A stretch of 64,000 nucleotides of DNA. Origin: Streptomyces sp. NBC_00286 (GTDB taxonomy: Bacteria > Actinomycetota > Actinomycetes > Streptomycetales > Streptomycetaceae). The notes beneath the pieces are model-generated. The model had not been told where the DNA came from, ran no database searches, and saw only the letters and a list, made by a program, of their open reading frames with translations. The stretch lies in NCBI RefSeq assembly GCF_036173125.1, contig NZ_CP108054.1, forward strand, positions 7,779,001-7,843,000, read 5' to 3'. Of this stretch, positions 24,550 through 34,997 are shown piece by piece (position 1 is the stretch's first letter; every line of letters begins with the position of its first letter). The position numbers and the translations under genes were made by a program.

Positions 24550-26196
24550 TCAGCCCCGGCGGAGCAGCCGTGTCGCGCCTGCCGCTACCGCTGTTGCCAG
24601 GATCCAGCCGAGGAGGATCACCGCGGCGGCCAGCCACTGCCAGCCGCCGTGTAACTGCCAGTAGCCCACTTGGCCGAGGTCAATGACGGGCAGGAGCAGG
24701 TCCAGGGCGAAGAGGGAGGGGTTCCACGGGGGATGCTCGCCCGTTTTGATCGGTGGGTGGTCCGCGTGGCGGAAGGCGAGTGAAGTCGCCGCCCACAGCA
24801 CCGCCATCCATAGGGCGGCCCGTCCGGGGCGGTACCCGTAGGCCACCGTCCAGTCCTGTACGTACCCCCAGAGCCTGGCCGCGGGCGGCAGGAACTCGCG
24901 GCGGTGGCGCTGCTTGGCGAGCAGTACCTCGCGTGCGTCCTCCTCCTCGCCGCCGTCGCGCAGTACGGCCGCCAGCCGCTCGTACGGCTCCGGGTTGTAC
25001 TCGGGGGTCGCGGCGGCCACCCACTCCAGGCGCCGGGCGAGTGGGAAGGGGCCGCGCGGCACGAGGTTCTCGTACTGGAAGCCGCCCATCTGCAACTGGC
25101 CCGCGCCCGGCCAACTGGCCGCCGCGTCCATGAGGTTGACGACCCGGGCCCCGGACAGCACGACCCGCCCGCGCCGCGGCCGCTCCCCGAGGAAGCGCAG
25201 CTCGGGAACCTGCACTCGGCGCAGCGATATCTCCTGGTCGTCCCTCAGGATGAAGCGGGCCTGCTCGAAGTCCACCGCGTCCCCGAACCGCCCGTCGTCC
25301 AGCCGGATCCCGCCCTCGCACGCGAACCGCTGCACGCGCGTCCCGCGCGCCGGAGTCCTGCCGCTGGTCTGCCGCGGATTGCCTACGCCCGCGGGCGTCA
25401 TATAGAGCGTGCGCTCCACGGTCAGCTGCGGGGCGTTCAGTGCCAGCCGGTCGTGCGGGTTCTTCAGCCGGCTGCCGCGCAGACTGAGCGAGACGCCGAC
25501 CGTGGCGCCGCGCAGGCTCAACTCGCCGTCGGATTCCAGCATTTCGGCCTGCAGGTCCTGGCCGACGGTGATCCCGTCGCCGGTGATCGAGCGGCCGTGC
25601 CGGTCCCGGTGGACCACGGCCTGGTTGAGCAGCAGGTCCGTGCCGATGTGCGCGTCGGTGAGGCGTACGCCGTGGTGGAAGCGGCAGCGCGGCAGATGCA
25701 GATCGCCCTCGGTGTGCAGCCGGGCCGCCTCGAGCCGCGGCACCGAGCAGCCGACCAGGCGCACGGTCGTGAACCGGGTCTCCGGCAGCAGGAGTTCCTT
25801 CTCGAAACGGCAGCCATTCATCTCGACATACGGGACGATCGTGCCGCCCGCGAGATCGAGTACGCCGGTGATCCGGATGCCGGTCAGCTTCAGGGACGAG
25901 ACGCGGCCGTCCAGCGCGGGCGGCCCGTTCAGCAGCAGCATGGCCACGACGCGGGCCCGCACACTCCGCTCCGGGCCCCATGGACGGCCGCGGTGCGGAT
26001 CGTCCGCGGTGGTGTCCCCGGTGCGCAGGTCGTACATGCTGCCGTTGCGGAACGCCTGCCACATTCCCGTCTCGGCGGCGGTGAGATCCTCTGGCGGATC
26101 CACGTCCCGGACCCCGTCCCGGATGCCGACACCCTCTGTCACGTTCCCCTGCTTCCCCTGGTACTCGTGCCACTCAGCGTTCGTACAGCTGTTCAT
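24550..26196 (-). CDS. Membrane-anchored repeat protein (pentapeptide/bactofilin-like beta solenoid)
   Basis: A 548-residue protein with GAGGG eight bases before the ATG. Residues ~60-400 are beta-solenoid-like repeats with regular hydrophobic positions (LKLTGIRITGVLDLAGGTIV, LHTEGDLHLPRCRFHHGVRL, GELSLRGATVGVSLSLRGSR), a layout related to pentapeptide repeats. The C-terminal ~120 residues hold WGYVQDWTVAYGYRPGRAA and two or three membrane helices ending ILLGWILATAVAAGATRLL, resembling the membrane module of pentapeptide/ion-channel-like proteins. Function unknown. It is divergent from hisD. Confidence 0.75.
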   Translation of the reverse strand: MNSCTNAEWHEYQGKQGNVTEGVGIRDGVRDVDPPEDLTAAETGMWQAFRNGSMYDLRTGDTTADDPHRGRPWGPERSVRARVVAMLLLNGPPALDGRVSSLKLTGIRITGVLDLAGGTIVPYVEMNGCRFEKELLLPETRFTTVRLVGCSVPRLEAARLHTEGDLHLPRCRFHHGVRLTDAHIGTDLLLNQAVVHRDRHGRSITGDGITVGQDLQAEMLESDGELSLRGATVGVSLSLRGSRLKNPHDRLALNAPQLTVERTLYMTPAGVGNPRQTSGRTPARGTRVQRFACEGGIRLDDGRFGDAVDFEQARFILRDDQEISLRRVQVPELRFLGERPRRGRVVLSGARVVNLMDAAASWPGAGQLQMGGFQYENLVPRGPFPLARRLEWVAAATPEYNPEPYERLAAVLRDGGEEEDAREVLLAKQRHRREFLPPAARLWGYVQDWTVAYGYRPGRAALWMAVLWAATSLAFRHADHPPIKTGEHPPWNPSLFALDLLLPVIDLGQVGYWQLHGGWQWLAAAVILLGWILATAVAAGATRLLRRG

Positions 26197-26316
26197 GTGA
26201 TGCCCTCTGAGTGACGATTTGAACGCGCAGAGTGAAGGTGGTCTGTCGGTTCGGGTGTCGTCCCAGCGATTGATACAGCCGTCCGGCGGCCGATCCCCGT
26301 CTGAGAGAATTGCCAC

Positions 26317-27639
26317 GTGATCTCTCGAATCGATCTGCGCGGCGACGCCCTCCCCGAGGGCCCCGCCCTGCGCGACCTGCTGCCCCGAGCCGACTTCGAC
26401 GTCTCGGCCGCCCTGGAGAAGGTGCGTCCGATCTGCGAGGCCGTGCATCATCGGGGCGACGCGGCGCTGATCGACTACGCGGAGAAGTTCGACGGGGTCA
26501 AGCTCGACCAGGTGCGGGTGCCCGCCGCGGCGCTCGACCGCGCCCTCGAAGAGCTCGACCCCGCCGTCCGCGCGGCCCTGGAGGAGTCCATCCGCCGCGC
26601 CCGCATCGTCCACCGCGAGCAGCGCCGCACCAGCCACACCACCCAGGTCGTGCCCGGCGGCACGGTCACCGAGAAGTGGGTGCCGGTCGAGCGGGTCGGC
26701 CTGTACGCGCCCGGCGGCCGGTCGGTGTACCCGTCCTCCGTGATCATGAATGTCGTGCCCGCGCAGGAGGCCGGCGTCGGCTCCGTAGCCCTCGCCTCGC
26801 CCGCCCAGGCCGAGTTCAACGGCCTCCCGCACCCGACGATCCTCGCGGCCTGCGCGCTGCTCGGCATCGACGAGGTGTACGCGGCCGGCGGCGCCACCGC
26901 GGTCGCGATGTTCGCGTACGGCACCGAGTCCTGCCCGCCCGCCAACATGGTCACCGGGCCCGGCAACATCTGGGTCGCCGCCGCCAAGCGGTACTTCACG
27001 GGACTCATCGGCATCGACTCCGAGGCCGGCCCGACCGAGATCGCGATCCTCGCGGACGAGACCGCCGACCCGGTGCACGTCGCCGCCGACCTGATCAGCC
27101 AGGCCGAGCACGACCCGCTCGCGGCCGCCGTCCTCGTCACGGACTCCGTGGCGCTGGCCGACGCGGTCGAGAAGGAGCTCGAGCCGCAGGTCGCGGCCAC
27201 CAAGCACATCGAGGACCGGATCACCCCGGCGCTTGCGGGCCGGCAGTCCGCGATCGTGCTGGTCTCCGGCGTGGACGAGGGCCTGCGGGTGGTGAACGCG
27301 TACGGCGCGGAGCACCTGGAGATCCAGACGGCCGACGCCACCGCGGTGGCCGACCGTGTGACGAACGCGGGCGCGATCTTCATCGGCCCCTGGGCGCCCG
27401 TCTCACTGGGCGACTACGCGGCCGGCTCCAACCACGTCCTGCCGACCGGCGGCTGCGCCTGCCACTCCTCGGGGCTCAGCGTCCAGTCCTTCCTGCGCGG
27501 CATCCACATCGTCGACTACACGCGCGACGCGCTGGCCGAGGTGGCGCACCACGTGGTGACGCTTGCCGAGGCCGAGGACCTGCCCGCGCATGGCGCCGCG
27601 ATCAAGGCACGCTTCGAGTGGAAGGTGCCGGGCAAGTGA
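26317..27639 (+). CDS. hisD: Histidinol dehydrogenase (HisD)
   Basis: HisD catalyses the last two steps of histidine synthesis, L-histidinol to L-histidine, using NAD and zinc. The 440-residue protein has [40 protein letters not shown], the family signature [14 protein letters not shown]...[10 protein letters not shown], and [20 protein letters not shown]. The start is GTG. It opens the his operon, and its stop overlaps the hisC start as GTGA. Confidence 0.98.
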   Translation: MISRIDLRGDALPEGPALRDLLPRADFDVSAALEKVRPICEAVHHRGDAALIDYAEKFDGVKLDQVRVPAAALDRALEELDPAVRAALEESIRRARIVHREQRRTSHTTQVVPGGTVTEKWVPVERVGLYAPGGRSVYPSSVIMNVVPAQEAGVGSVALASPAQAEFNGLPHPTILAACALLGIDEVYAAGGATAVAMFAYGTESCPPANMVTGPGNIWVAAAKRYFTGLIGIDSEAGPTEIAILADETADPVHVAADLISQAEHDPLAAAVLVTDSVALADAVEKELEPQVAATKHIEDRITPALAGRQSAIVLVSGVDEGLRVVNAYGAEHLEIQTADATAVADRVTNAGAIFIGPWAPVSLGDYAAGSNHVLPTGGCACHSSGLSVQSFLRGIHIVDYTRDALAEVAHHVVTLAEAEDLPAHGAAIKARFEWKVPGK

Positions 27640-28742
27640 CGCGTATCGACGATCTCCCCGTACGGGACGAGCTGCGCGGCAAGTCCCCCTACGGCGCGCC
27701 TCAACTCGACGTCCCCGTACGCCTGAACACCAACGAGAACCCGTACCCGCTGCCCGAACCCCTCGTCGAGCGCATCGCCGAGCGGGTGCGCGAGGCCGCC
27801 CGGAACCTCAACCGCTACCCCGACCGGGACGCGGTGGAGCTGCGCACCGAACTGGCCAAGTACCTGACGGACACCGGTAAGTACGCGGTCGGCCTCGAGA
27901 ACGTATGGGCGGCCAACGGCTCGAACGAAGTCATCCAGCAACTGCTGCAGACCTTCGGCGGGCCGGGCCGTACGGCGATCGGCTTCGAGCCCTCGTACTC
28001 GATGCACGGCCTGATCGCGCGCGGCACGGGGACCGGCTGGATCTCCGGCCCCCGCAACGACGACTTCACGGTCGACCTCGCCGCCGCCGAGCGGGCGATC
28101 GCCGAGCACCGGCCGGACGTCGTCTTCATCACGACCCCCAACAACCCCACGGGCAACGCCGTTCCGCCCGAGACGGTCATCGCGCTGTACGAGGCCGCGC
28201 ACGCGGCGAAGCCGTCCATGGTGGTCGTGGACGAGGCGTACATCGAGTTCAGCCACGGCGACTCGCTGCTGCCGCTGCTCGAAGGCCGGCCGCATCTGGT
28301 CGTCTCGCGGACCATGTCGAAGGCGTTCGGCGCGGCCGGGCTGCGGCTCGGTTATCTCGCCGCGCACCCGGCGGTGGTGGACGCCGTCCAGCTCGTACGG
28401 CTGCCGTATCACCTGTCGGCGGTCACACAGGCGACCGCGCTCGCCGCCCTGGAGCACACCGAGACGCTGCTGAAGTACGTCGAGCAGCTGAAGGCCGAGC
28501 GGGACCGGCTGGTCGCCGAGCTGCGGGCGATCGGCTACGAAGTGACCGAGTCCGACGCCAACTTCGTGCAGTTCGGGCGGTTCGCCGACGCCCATGAGGT
28601 CTGGCAGAAGATCCTCGACCGGGGCGTCCTGGTCCGGGACAACGGCGTACCGGGGTGGCTGCGGGTCAGCGCCGGTACACCCGAAGAGAACGACGCGTTC
28701 CTCGACGCGGTACGTGAACTCAAGAAGGAGCAGAACGCATGA
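27636..28742 (+). CDS. hisC: Histidinol-phosphate aminotransferase (HisC)
   Basis: A class-II PLP aminotransferase converting imidazole-acetol phosphate and glutamate to histidinol phosphate. It has 368 residues from GTG. Visible: [69 protein letters not shown] and the PLP lysine in [19 protein letters not shown]. Both ends overlap neighbouring his genes (GTGA and ATGA), so translation is coupled. Confidence 0.98.
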   Translation: MTRIDDLPVRDELRGKSPYGAPQLDVPVRLNTNENPYPLPEPLVERIAERVREAARNLNRYPDRDAVELRTELAKYLTDTGKYAVGLENVWAANGSNEVIQQLLQTFGGPGRTAIGFEPSYSMHGLIARGTGTGWISGPRNDDFTVDLAAAERAIAEHRPDVVFITTPNNPTGNAVPPETVIALYEAAHAAKPSMVVVDEAYIEFSHGDSLLPLLEGRPHLVVSRTMSKAFGAAGLRLGYLAAHPAVVDAVQLVRLPYHLSAVTQATALAALEHTETLLKYVEQLKAERDRLVAELRAIGYEVTESDANFVQFGRFADAHEVWQKILDRGVLVRDNGVPGWLRVSAGTPEENDAFLDAVRELKKEQNA

Positions 28743-29332
28743 GCCGCGTAGGCCGTGTCGAACGGAATACCAAGGAAACGTCCGTCGTCGTCGAGATCGA
28801 CCTCGACGGCAGCGGAAAGGTCGATGTGTCGACCGGAGTCGGCTTCTACGACCACATGCTCGACCAGCTCGGCCGGCACGGTCTGTTCGACCTGACCGTG
28901 AAGACCGAGGGCGATCTGCACATCGACTCGCACCACACCATCGAGGACACGGCGCTGGCGCTGGGCGCGGCCTTCAAGCAGGCCCTCGGCGACAAGGTGG
29001 GGATTTATCGATTCGGCAACTGCACGGTCCCGCTGGACGAGTCGCTCGCCCAGGTGACCGTCGACCTCTCCGGCCGCCCCTACCTCGTGCACACGGAGCC
29101 CGAGAAGATGGCTCCGATGATCGGCGAGTACGACACCACGATGACCCGGCACATCCTGGAGTCCTTCGTCGCCCAGGCGCAGATCGCGCTGCACGTGCAC
29201 GTGCCCTACGGGCGCAACGCGCACCACATCGTGGAGTGCCAGTTCAAGGCGCTGGCGCGGGCGCTGCGTTACGCCTCCGAGCGTGACCCGCGGGCCGCCG
29301 GCATCCTTCCGTCCACGAAGGGCGCACTGTAA
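28739..29332 (+). CDS. hisB: Imidazoleglycerol-phosphate dehydratase (HisB)
   Basis: A monofunctional IGP dehydratase of 197 residues, using Mn. Metal-binding motifs occur twice: [14 protein letters not shown] and [18 protein letters not shown]. The histidinol-phosphatase domain of enterobacterial HisB is absent, as usual in actinobacteria. It overlaps hisC by ATGA. A small membrane-protein gene starts five bases after the stop. Confidence 0.98.
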   Translation: MSRVGRVERNTKETSVVVEIDLDGSGKVDVSTGVGFYDHMLDQLGRHGLFDLTVKTEGDLHIDSHHTIEDTALALGAAFKQALGDKVGIYRFGNCTVPLDESLAQVTVDLSGRPYLVHTEPEKMAPMIGEYDTTMTRHILESFVAQAQIALHVHVPYGRNAHHIVECQFKALARALRYASERDPRAAGILPSTKGAL

Positions 29333-29336
29333 AGCC

Positions 29337-29501
29337 ATGAACGGCCTGTCCACCGTACTGATCGTCGTCGGGCTCTTCCTGGTCGGCGGCATCATCTCCT
29401 TCGCCAAGCAGCAGATGCCGAAGAGCCTCATCGTGCTGCTCTCCATCGGTGCCGCGATGTGTCTCGTGGCGGGGATCCTCCGGCTGGAGGTATGGAATTG
29501 A
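29337..29501 (+). CDS. 54-residue membrane protein within the his operon
   Basis: ATG at 29337 starts a product with two membrane helices joined by a short basic loop: [27 protein letters not shown], then [17 protein letters not shown] and LEVWN. Its TGA overlaps the hisH TTG start, and its last codons carry the hisH ribosome site (GGAGG), so translation of the two is coupled. I recall similar small genes here in other Streptomyces. Function unknown. Confidence 0.8.
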   Translation: MNGLSTVLIVVGLFLVGGIISFAKQQMPKSLIVLLSIGAAMCLVAGILRLEVWN

Positions 29502-30142
29502 GCACCCCTTCAAAACGAGTGGTCGTCTTCGACTACGGCTTCGGGAACGTACGGTCCGCCGAACGCGCTCTCGCGCGCGCGGGTGCCGACGTCGAGATAA
29601 CCCGCGACTTCGACAAGGCCATGAACGCGGACGGGCTGCTGGTGCCCGGAGTCGGTGCCTTCGCTTCCTGTATGCAGGGACTGACGGAAGCCCGCGGCAA
29701 CTGGATCATCGACCGCCGGCTGTCGGGCGGGCGGCCCGTGATGGGCATCTGCGTCGGTATGCAGATCCTCTTCGCGCGCGGCATCGAGCACGGCGTGGAG
29801 ACCGAGGGCCTGGACGAGTGGCCCGGCTCGGTCGAGCCGCTCCAGGCCGACATCGTGCCGCACATGGGCTGGAACACTGTGGCGGCACCGGCCGGTTCGG
29901 AGCTGTTCGCGGGCCTGGACGCCGACGCCCGCTTCTACTTCGTGCACTCGTACGCCGTCCACGACTGGTCCCTGGAGACCGCGAACCCGGCGATGCGCGC
30001 GCCCCTGGTGACCTGGTCGACGCACGGCAAGCCGTTCGTGGCGGCCGTGGAGAACGGCGCCCTGTGGGCGACGCAGTTCCACCCCGAGAAGTCCGGCGAC
30101 GCCGGAGCGCAGCTGCTGAAGAACTGGATCGGAACCCTCTGA
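29498..30142 (+). CDS. hisH: Imidazole glycerol phosphate synthase glutaminase subunit (HisH)
   Basis: A class-I glutamine amidotransferase that feeds ammonia to HisF. The 214-residue reading begins at TTG 29498, seven bases after GGAGG; ATG at 29492 would leave only one base of spacing. Motifs are [26 protein letters not shown], the nucleophile Cys in [10 protein letters not shown], and the His/Glu pair in TQFHPEKSG. It shares one base with priA (TGATG). Confidence 0.97.
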   Translation: MSTPSKRVVVFDYGFGNVRSAERALARAGADVEITRDFDKAMNADGLLVPGVGAFASCMQGLTEARGNWIIDRRLSGGRPVMGICVGMQILFARGIEHGVETEGLDEWPGSVEPLQADIVPHMGWNTVAAPAGSELFAGLDADARFYFVHSYAVHDWSLETANPAMRAPLVTWSTHGKPFVAAVENGALWATQFHPEKSGDAGAQLLKNWIGTL

Positions 30143-30891
30143 TGACGTCGAACCCCTCTGGGAAGCTCGAACTCCTCCCCGCCGTCGACGTCCGTGACGG
30201 CCAGGCGGTCCGCCTGGTGCACGGCGAGTCCGGTACGGAGACCTCGTACGGCTCCCCTCTGGAGGCCGCTCTCGCCTGGCAGCGGGCGGGCGCCGAGTGG
30301 CTGCACCTGGTGGACCTGGACGCGGCGTTCGGGACCGGCGACAACCGTGAGCTGATCGCCGGGGTCGCGGAACGCATGAAGGAACTGCACATCAAGGTCG
30401 AGCTGTCCGGAGGCATCCGCGACGACGCCTCGCTGGCCGCCGCCCTGGCCACCGGCTGCACCCGCGTGAACCTGGGCACGGCCGCCCTGGAGACCCCCGA
30501 GTGGGTCGCCAAGGTCATCGCCGAGCACGGCGACAAGATCGCGGTCGGTCTCGACGTACGCGGTACGACGCTGCGCGGTCGCGGCTGGACCCGTGACGGC
30601 GGCGACCTGTACGAAACGCTGGAGCGCCTCAACAAGGAGGGCTGCGCGCGGTACGTGGTGACGGACATCGCCAAGGACGGCACCCTGCAGGGCCCGAACC
30701 TGGAGCTGCTGCGCAACGTGTGCGCGGCGACGGACCGCCCGGTGGTGGCCTCCGGCGGGGTGTCCTCCCTGGACGACCTGCGGGCCATCGCCGAACTCGT
30801 ACCCCTCGGTGTCGAGGGCTCCATCGTCGGGAAGGCCCTGTACGCGAAGGCGTTCACCCTGGAAGAGGCCTTGGAGGCGGTAGCCAAGTGA
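30142..30891 (+). CDS. priA: Bifunctional HisA/TrpF isomerase (PriA)
   Basis: A 249-residue beta/alpha barrel that isomerises ProFAR (histidine) and PRA (tryptophan). Catalytic aspartates lie in [19 protein letters not shown] and [16 protein letters not shown]; phosphate loops are [10 protein letters not shown] and [13 protein letters not shown]. Streptomyces lacks a separate trpF and uses PriA for both pathways; no trpF occurs in this window. The dual role is known biology, while the sequence alone shows only the HisA fold. Confidence 0.95.
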   Translation: MTSNPSGKLELLPAVDVRDGQAVRLVHGESGTETSYGSPLEAALAWQRAGAEWLHLVDLDAAFGTGDNRELIAGVAERMKELHIKVELSGGIRDDASLAAALATGCTRVNLGTAALETPEWVAKVIAEHGDKIAVGLDVRGTTLRGRGWTRDGGDLYETLERLNKEGCARYVVTDIAKDGTLQGPNLELLRNVCAATDRPVVASGGVSSLDDLRAIAELVPLGVEGSIVGKALYAKAFTLEEALEAVAK

Positions 30892-31301
30892 GCGACGTAC
30901 GACGCGTCGTGACCGGCGCGCCCTGGGAGGAGAACTTCGGTTACTCACGAGCGGTGGAGCTGCCGAACGGCCTGGTGCTCGTCTCCGGCTGCACGTCCAT
31001 CGTGGACGGCCAGATCGCCGGAGGCGACCCTCACGAGCAGACGATCAACTCCTTCAAGGTCGCGTTCGCCGCGCTGGAGCAACTGGGTCTCGGCCGCGAC
31101 GACGTCGTGCGTACGCGCATGTACATCACCCACGCCCGGGACGTGGACGACATCGGACGTGCTCACAAGGAGCTGTTCGACTCCGTCAGGCCCGCCGCAT
31201 CCATGATCATCGTCTCCGGCTTCGTGGACCCCAGCCTGGTCGTCGAGGTCGAGGTGGAGGCGTTCCGCCCCGGCGGAGAACACGGAGAGCCCACAGCATG
31301 A
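30888..31301 (+). CDS. RidA/YjgF-family enamine deaminase-like protein
   Basis: A 137-residue RidA-family protein starting at GTG in a GTGA overlap with priA and ending in an ATGA overlap with hisF. Signs are [37 protein letters not shown] and RTRMYIT, and the C-terminal EVEVEAF. RidA proteins hydrolyse reactive enamine/imine intermediates from PLP enzymes. The canonical Arg is present (RTRMYIT). Placement inside the his operon suggests protection around the HisC or amidotransfer steps (inference). Confidence 0.9.
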   Translation: MSDVRRVVTGAPWEENFGYSRAVELPNGLVLVSGCTSIVDGQIAGGDPHEQTINSFKVAFAALEQLGLGRDDVVRTRMYITHARDVDDIGRAHKELFDSVRPAASMIIVSGFVDPSLVVEVEVEAFRPGGEHGEPTA

Positions 31302-32053
31302 CCCTCGCCGTACGAGTCATCCCCTGCCTGGACGTCGACAACGGCCGGGTCGTCAAGGGCGTCAACTTCCAGAACCTGCGCGACGCTGGCGACCCCGTCG
31401 AGATGGCGAAGGTGTACGACGCCGAGGGCGCCGACGAGCTGACATTCCTGGACATCACGGCCTCGTCGGGCAACCGCGAGACGACGTACGACGTGGTGCG
31501 GCGCACGGCGGAGCAGGTGTTCATTCCGCTGACGGTCGGCGGCGGGGTCCGTACCACCGAGGACGTCGACAAACTGCTGCGGGCGGGCGCGGACAAGGTG
31601 GGCGTGAACACGGCCGCGATCGCCCGCCCCGAGCTGATCCGGGAGATCGCCGAACGCTTCGGTCGGCAGGTGCTCGTCCTGTCGGTCGACGCCCGCAGGA
31701 CTCCGTCCGGAAGCTTCGAGGTGACGACCCACGGCGGGCGGCGCGGCACAGGCATCGACGCCGTCGAATGGGCGCACCAGGCCGCCGAGTTGGGCGCGGG
31801 CGAGATCCTGCTCAACTCGATGGACGCGGACGGCACGAAGGACGGCTACGACATCGAGATGATCGAGGCGGTACGCAAGCACGTCACCGTCCCGCTGATC
31901 GCCAGCGGCGGCGCCGGACAGCTCGCCGACTTCCCGCCGGCGATCACAGCGGGTGCGGACGCGGTGCTCGCGGCCTCCGTCTTCCACTTCGGTGACCTGC
32001 GAATCGGCCAGGTCAAGGAGACGCTGCGGGGGGCGGGGCATCCCGTGCGGTAG
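31298..32053 (+). CDS. hisF: Imidazole glycerol phosphate synthase cyclase subunit (HisF)
   Basis: A 251-residue beta/alpha barrel forming IGP and AICAR with HisH. Catalytic residues are Asp in [18 protein letters not shown] and Asp in VLSVDARR. Further signs are [44 protein letters not shown] and [12 protein letters not shown]. It ends the hisD-hisF run. A hairpin lies 29 bp downstream. Confidence 0.98.
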   Translation: MTLAVRVIPCLDVDNGRVVKGVNFQNLRDAGDPVEMAKVYDAEGADELTFLDITASSGNRETTYDVVRRTAEQVFIPLTVGGGVRTTEDVDKLLRAGADKVGVNTAAIARPELIREIAERFGRQVLVLSVDARRTPSGSFEVTTHGGRRGTGIDAVEWAHQAAELGAGEILLNSMDADGTKDGYDIEMIEAVRKHVTVPLIASGGAGQLADFPPAITAGADAVLAASVFHFGDLRIGQVKETLRGAGHPVR

Positions 32054-32082
32054 CGCGAAGCCAAGCGCTCCACGGACAGCCC

Positions 32083-32109
32083 GCGCCCCCGACGGGCGAC
32101 GGGGGGCGC
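32083..32109. terminator. Hairpin between convergent hisF and TIGR03085-type genes
   Basis: GCGCCCCC (32083-32090) pairs with GGGGGGCGC (32101-32109), with one bulged G and a GC-rich loop. It can terminate both converging transcripts. Confidence 0.65.
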
Positions 32110-32745
32110 TCAGATCCCGAGCTGCTTCGTCTCGTGCAGCTTCGCGATCGCGTCCTTGTCACCGTCCAGCTCCACATCGGCCTGGTTCTGGCGGCCGTAC
32201 GTGAACATCAGCAGCTCGGAGGGTTCGCCGGTCACCGTCACCACCGGGGTGCCGCGGTGGGCGACCGCCGTCTGGCCGTCGGGGCGGCGGAGGACCAGGC
32301 CGGTGGGGACGCCGCGGCCCACGAGGCGGGCTGTTCGTTCCAGGCGGGACCAGAGGGCGTCCTGGAAGACGGGGTCCAGTTCGCGTGGGGTCCAGTCCGG
32401 CTGTGCGCGGCGTACGTCCTCGGTGTGGACGTAGAACTCCACCGTGTTCGCCGCCTCGTCGATCTGCTTGAGGGAGAAGGGCGAGAAGCGGGGCGGGCCG
32501 GTACGGATCAGCTGGATCAGTTCCTCGTACGGCTTCTCGGTGAACTCCGTCATCACCCGGTCCAGGCGTGGCGCGAGCTGCTTGATCAGGGTGCCGCCGG
32601 CGGCGTCGGGGCGGCGTTCGCGCACCACCACATGGGCGGCCAGGTCCCGGGTGTTCCAGCCCTCGCACAGGGTCGGGGCATCCGGGCCCGAGGCTTCCAA
32701 CAGGTCGGCGAGGAGAAGTCGTTCACGCTTCGCATGGGTCGACAT
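32110..32745 (-). CDS. TIGR03085-type (DinB-like maleylpyruvate isomerase fold) protein
   Basis: A 211-residue actinobacterial protein from ATG 32745. The N-terminal four-helix bundle starts [20 protein letters not shown], then [17 protein letters not shown] with its conserved His, as in the mycothiol-dependent DinB/maleylpyruvate isomerase superfamily. [17 protein letters not shown] carries another conserved His/Asp set, suggesting a bound metal. The C-terminal domain has [16 protein letters not shown]. The reaction is unknown. Confidence 0.85.
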   Translation of the reverse strand: MSTHAKRERLLLADLLEASGPDAPTLCEGWNTRDLAAHVVVRERRPDAAGGTLIKQLAPRLDRVMTEFTEKPYEELIQLIRTGPPRFSPFSLKQIDEAANTVEFYVHTEDVRRAQPDWTPRELDPVFQDALWSRLERTARLVGRGVPTGLVLRRPDGQTAVAHRGTPVVTVTGEPSELLMFTYGRQNQADVELDGDKDAIAKLHETKQLGI

Positions 32746-32828
32746 GTCAGCCAGCCTACGACCGGGCCCGCGGTCCGGACAGTGGACGCCCGCCGGACGG
32801 CCCGTACGGGCGCGGCACAATGGGCGTC

Positions 32829-33254
32829 ATGACCCGCACGCCCCCGCCCAGCCCTCTCGATCCCAGTATCGCCGCGCGCCTTAAGCGCAGCGCCGACGGG
32901 CTCGTCCCCGCGATCGCCCAGCAGTACGACACCGGGGAGGTGCTGATGCTGGGCTGGATGAACGACGAGGCGCTGCACCGCACGCTGACCACGGGCCGCT
33001 GCACCTACTGGTCGCGCAGCCGCCAGGAGTACTGGGTCAAGGGCGACACCTCCGGGCATGTCCAGTACGTCAAGTCCGTCGCCCTCGACTGCGACGCCGA
33101 CACCGTACTGGTCAAGGTCGACCAGGTGGGCGCCGCCTGCCACACGGGCGCCCGCACCTGCTTCGACGCCGACGTCATCAAGTCCGCCGTATCTGGCGAG
33201 GATGCAGCGTCCGCGGAGGACGCCGGGTCCGACGTACCGTCCCTCGGTCAGTAA
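32829..33254 (+). CDS. hisI: Phosphoribosyl-AMP cyclohydrolase (HisI)
   Basis: The zinc-dependent third step of histidine synthesis, 141 residues from ATG 32829; ATG at 32820 is also in frame. Motifs are [57 protein letters not shown] and TGARTCF with conserved Cys. A short Ala/Ser/Asp tail follows. It is detached from the main his operon and lies 11 bp upstream of trpE, so the two are probably cotranscribed. Confidence 0.96.
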   Translation: MTRTPPPSPLDPSIAARLKRSADGLVPAIAQQYDTGEVLMLGWMNDEALHRTLTTGRCTYWSRSRQEYWVKGDTSGHVQYVKSVALDCDADTVLVKVDQVGAACHTGARTCFDADVIKSAVSGEDAASAEDAGSDVPSLGQ

Positions 33255-33265
33255 GGTCAGCCGCC

Positions 33266-34744
33266 ATGGACCTCGAGACGTTCCGCAAGCTGGCCACCGA
33301 CCGGCGAGTCATCCCCGTCAGCCGCACCCTCCTCGCGGACGGTGACACCCCCGTCGCGCTGTACCGCAAGCTCGCCGCCGAGCGCCCCGGGACCTTCCTG
33401 CTGGAGTCGGCGGAGAACGGCCGCTCCTGGTCCCGCTACTCCTTCGTGGGCGTCCGCTCGGCCGCCACGCTCACCGAGCGCGACGGGCAGGCGCACTGGC
33501 TCGGCACCCCGCCCGTCGGCGTCCCCGTAGAGGGCGACCCGCTCGCCGCCCTGCGCGCCACGATCGAGGCCCTGCACACCCCCCACCAGGAGGGCATGCC
33601 CCCGTTCACCGGCGGCATGGTCGGCTACCTTGGCTACGACATCGTGCGCCGCCTGGAGAAGATCGGCCCCGGCGAACGCGACGACCTGAAGCTGCCCGAG
33701 CTGACCATGCTGCTCACCAGCGACCTCGCGGTCCTCGACCACTGGAACGGCACGGTCCTGCTGATCGCCAACGCGATCAACCACAACGACCTCGACACGG
33801 GCGTCGACGAGGCCTACGCGGACGCCGTCGCCCGCCTCGACGCCATGGAGGCCGACCTCTCGCGTCCCGTCTCCCAGCCCCCGGCCGCACTCCCGCCCTC
33901 CGAACTCCCCGAGTACACCGCGCTGTGGGGCGGCCCCGACTTCCAGGTCGCCGTCGAGGACATCAAGGAGCGCATCCGGGCAGGCGAGGCCTTCCAGGTC
34001 GTACCCTCCCAGCGCTTCGAAACCCCTTGCACGGCAAGCGCGTTGGACGTCTACCGCGTGCTGCGGGCCACCAACCCGTCCCCGTACATGTACCTGTTCC
34101 GCTTCGACGGCTTCGATGTCGTGGGCTCCTCCCCGGAGGCCCTCGTCAAGGTCGAGGACGGGCACGCGATGGTGCATCCCATCGCCGGAACCCGGCCGCG
34201 CGGCGTGACCCCGCAGGAGGACCAGGCCCTCGCCGACGAACTCCTCGCCGACCCCAAGGAACGCGCCGAGCACCTGATGCTCGTCGACCTGGGACGCAAC
34301 GACCTGGGCCGCGTCTGCGAGCCGGGTTCCGTCGAGGTCGTCGACTTCATGTCCATCGAGCGGTACTCGCACGTCATGCACATCGTGTCGACGGTGACCG
34401 GCAAGGTCGCGGGAAGCCGTACGGCCTTCGACGTCCTGACCGCCTGCTTCCCCGCGGGCACCCTCTCCGGAGCCCCCAAGCCGCGCGCGATGCAGATCAT
34501 CGACGAGCTGGAGCCGAGCCGCCGCGGCGTGTACGGCGGCTGCGTCGGCTACCTCGACTTCGCGGGCGACTCCGACACCGCCATCGCCATCCGTACGGCC
34601 CTGCTGCGCGACGGCACGGCATACGTGCAGGCCGGCGCCGGAATCGTCGCCGACTCGAATCCCGTGGCCGAGGACGACGAGTGCCGCAACAAGGCGGCGG
34701 CGGTGCTGCGGGCGGTACACACCGCGAACCGGTTGGGCGGGTGA
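33266..34744 (+). CDS. trpE: Anthranilate synthase component I (TrpE)
   Basis: The 492-residue chorismate-using subunit. The N-terminal tryptophan site is visible (TFLLESAENGRSWSRYSFVG), so feedback inhibition is likely. The chorismate domain has GEAFQVVPSQRF, GSSPEALVKVEDG, HPIAGTRPRG, LVDLGRNDLGRVC and LSGAPKPRAMQIID. No trpG or trpD lies nearby, as in other Streptomyces where they map elsewhere. No leader peptide with clustered Trp codons fits in the 11-bp gap from hisI. Confidence 0.98.
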   Translation: MDLETFRKLATDRRVIPVSRTLLADGDTPVALYRKLAAERPGTFLLESAENGRSWSRYSFVGVRSAATLTERDGQAHWLGTPPVGVPVEGDPLAALRATIEALHTPHQEGMPPFTGGMVGYLGYDIVRRLEKIGPGERDDLKLPELTMLLTSDLAVLDHWNGTVLLIANAINHNDLDTGVDEAYADAVARLDAMEADLSRPVSQPPAALPPSELPEYTALWGGPDFQVAVEDIKERIRAGEAFQVVPSQRFETPCTASALDVYRVLRATNPSPYMYLFRFDGFDVVGSSPEALVKVEDGHAMVHPIAGTRPRGVTPQEDQALADELLADPKERAEHLMLVDLGRNDLGRVCEPGSVEVVDFMSIERYSHVMHIVSTVTGKVAGSRTAFDVLTACFPAGTLSGAPKPRAMQIIDELEPSRRGVYGGCVGYLDFAGDSDTAIAIRTALLRDGTAYVQAGAGIVADSNPVAEDDECRNKAAAVLRAVHTANRLGG

Positions 34745-34997
34745 CCTGTGGGGTTGGCCTGTGACGACATTGTTGCGCTACGTTACTTCTCCCACGCGAG
34801 AATCCCTGAAGGCACAACTCCGGCACGTCTGGTGGACCCGGTTTCATAAGGGTGTCGATCGCGTAGGTGCGGGGTGCAGTCAATCACCCCTGCTTCACGC
34901 ATGTGGAGCTGGACGCAAACGTCACGTCACAGCCAGTGGCGCACGTTGTGCAAGCCCCGGTGTCACGGTGCCTGGCAGTTGACGCGATAGTGGGTAC

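Noticed and set aside
34761..34982. A 73-codon frame after trpE as a possible small gene or trp leader
   Set aside because: No ribosome site, no Trp codon run, and the product lacks recognisable features. It lies after trpE rather than before it.
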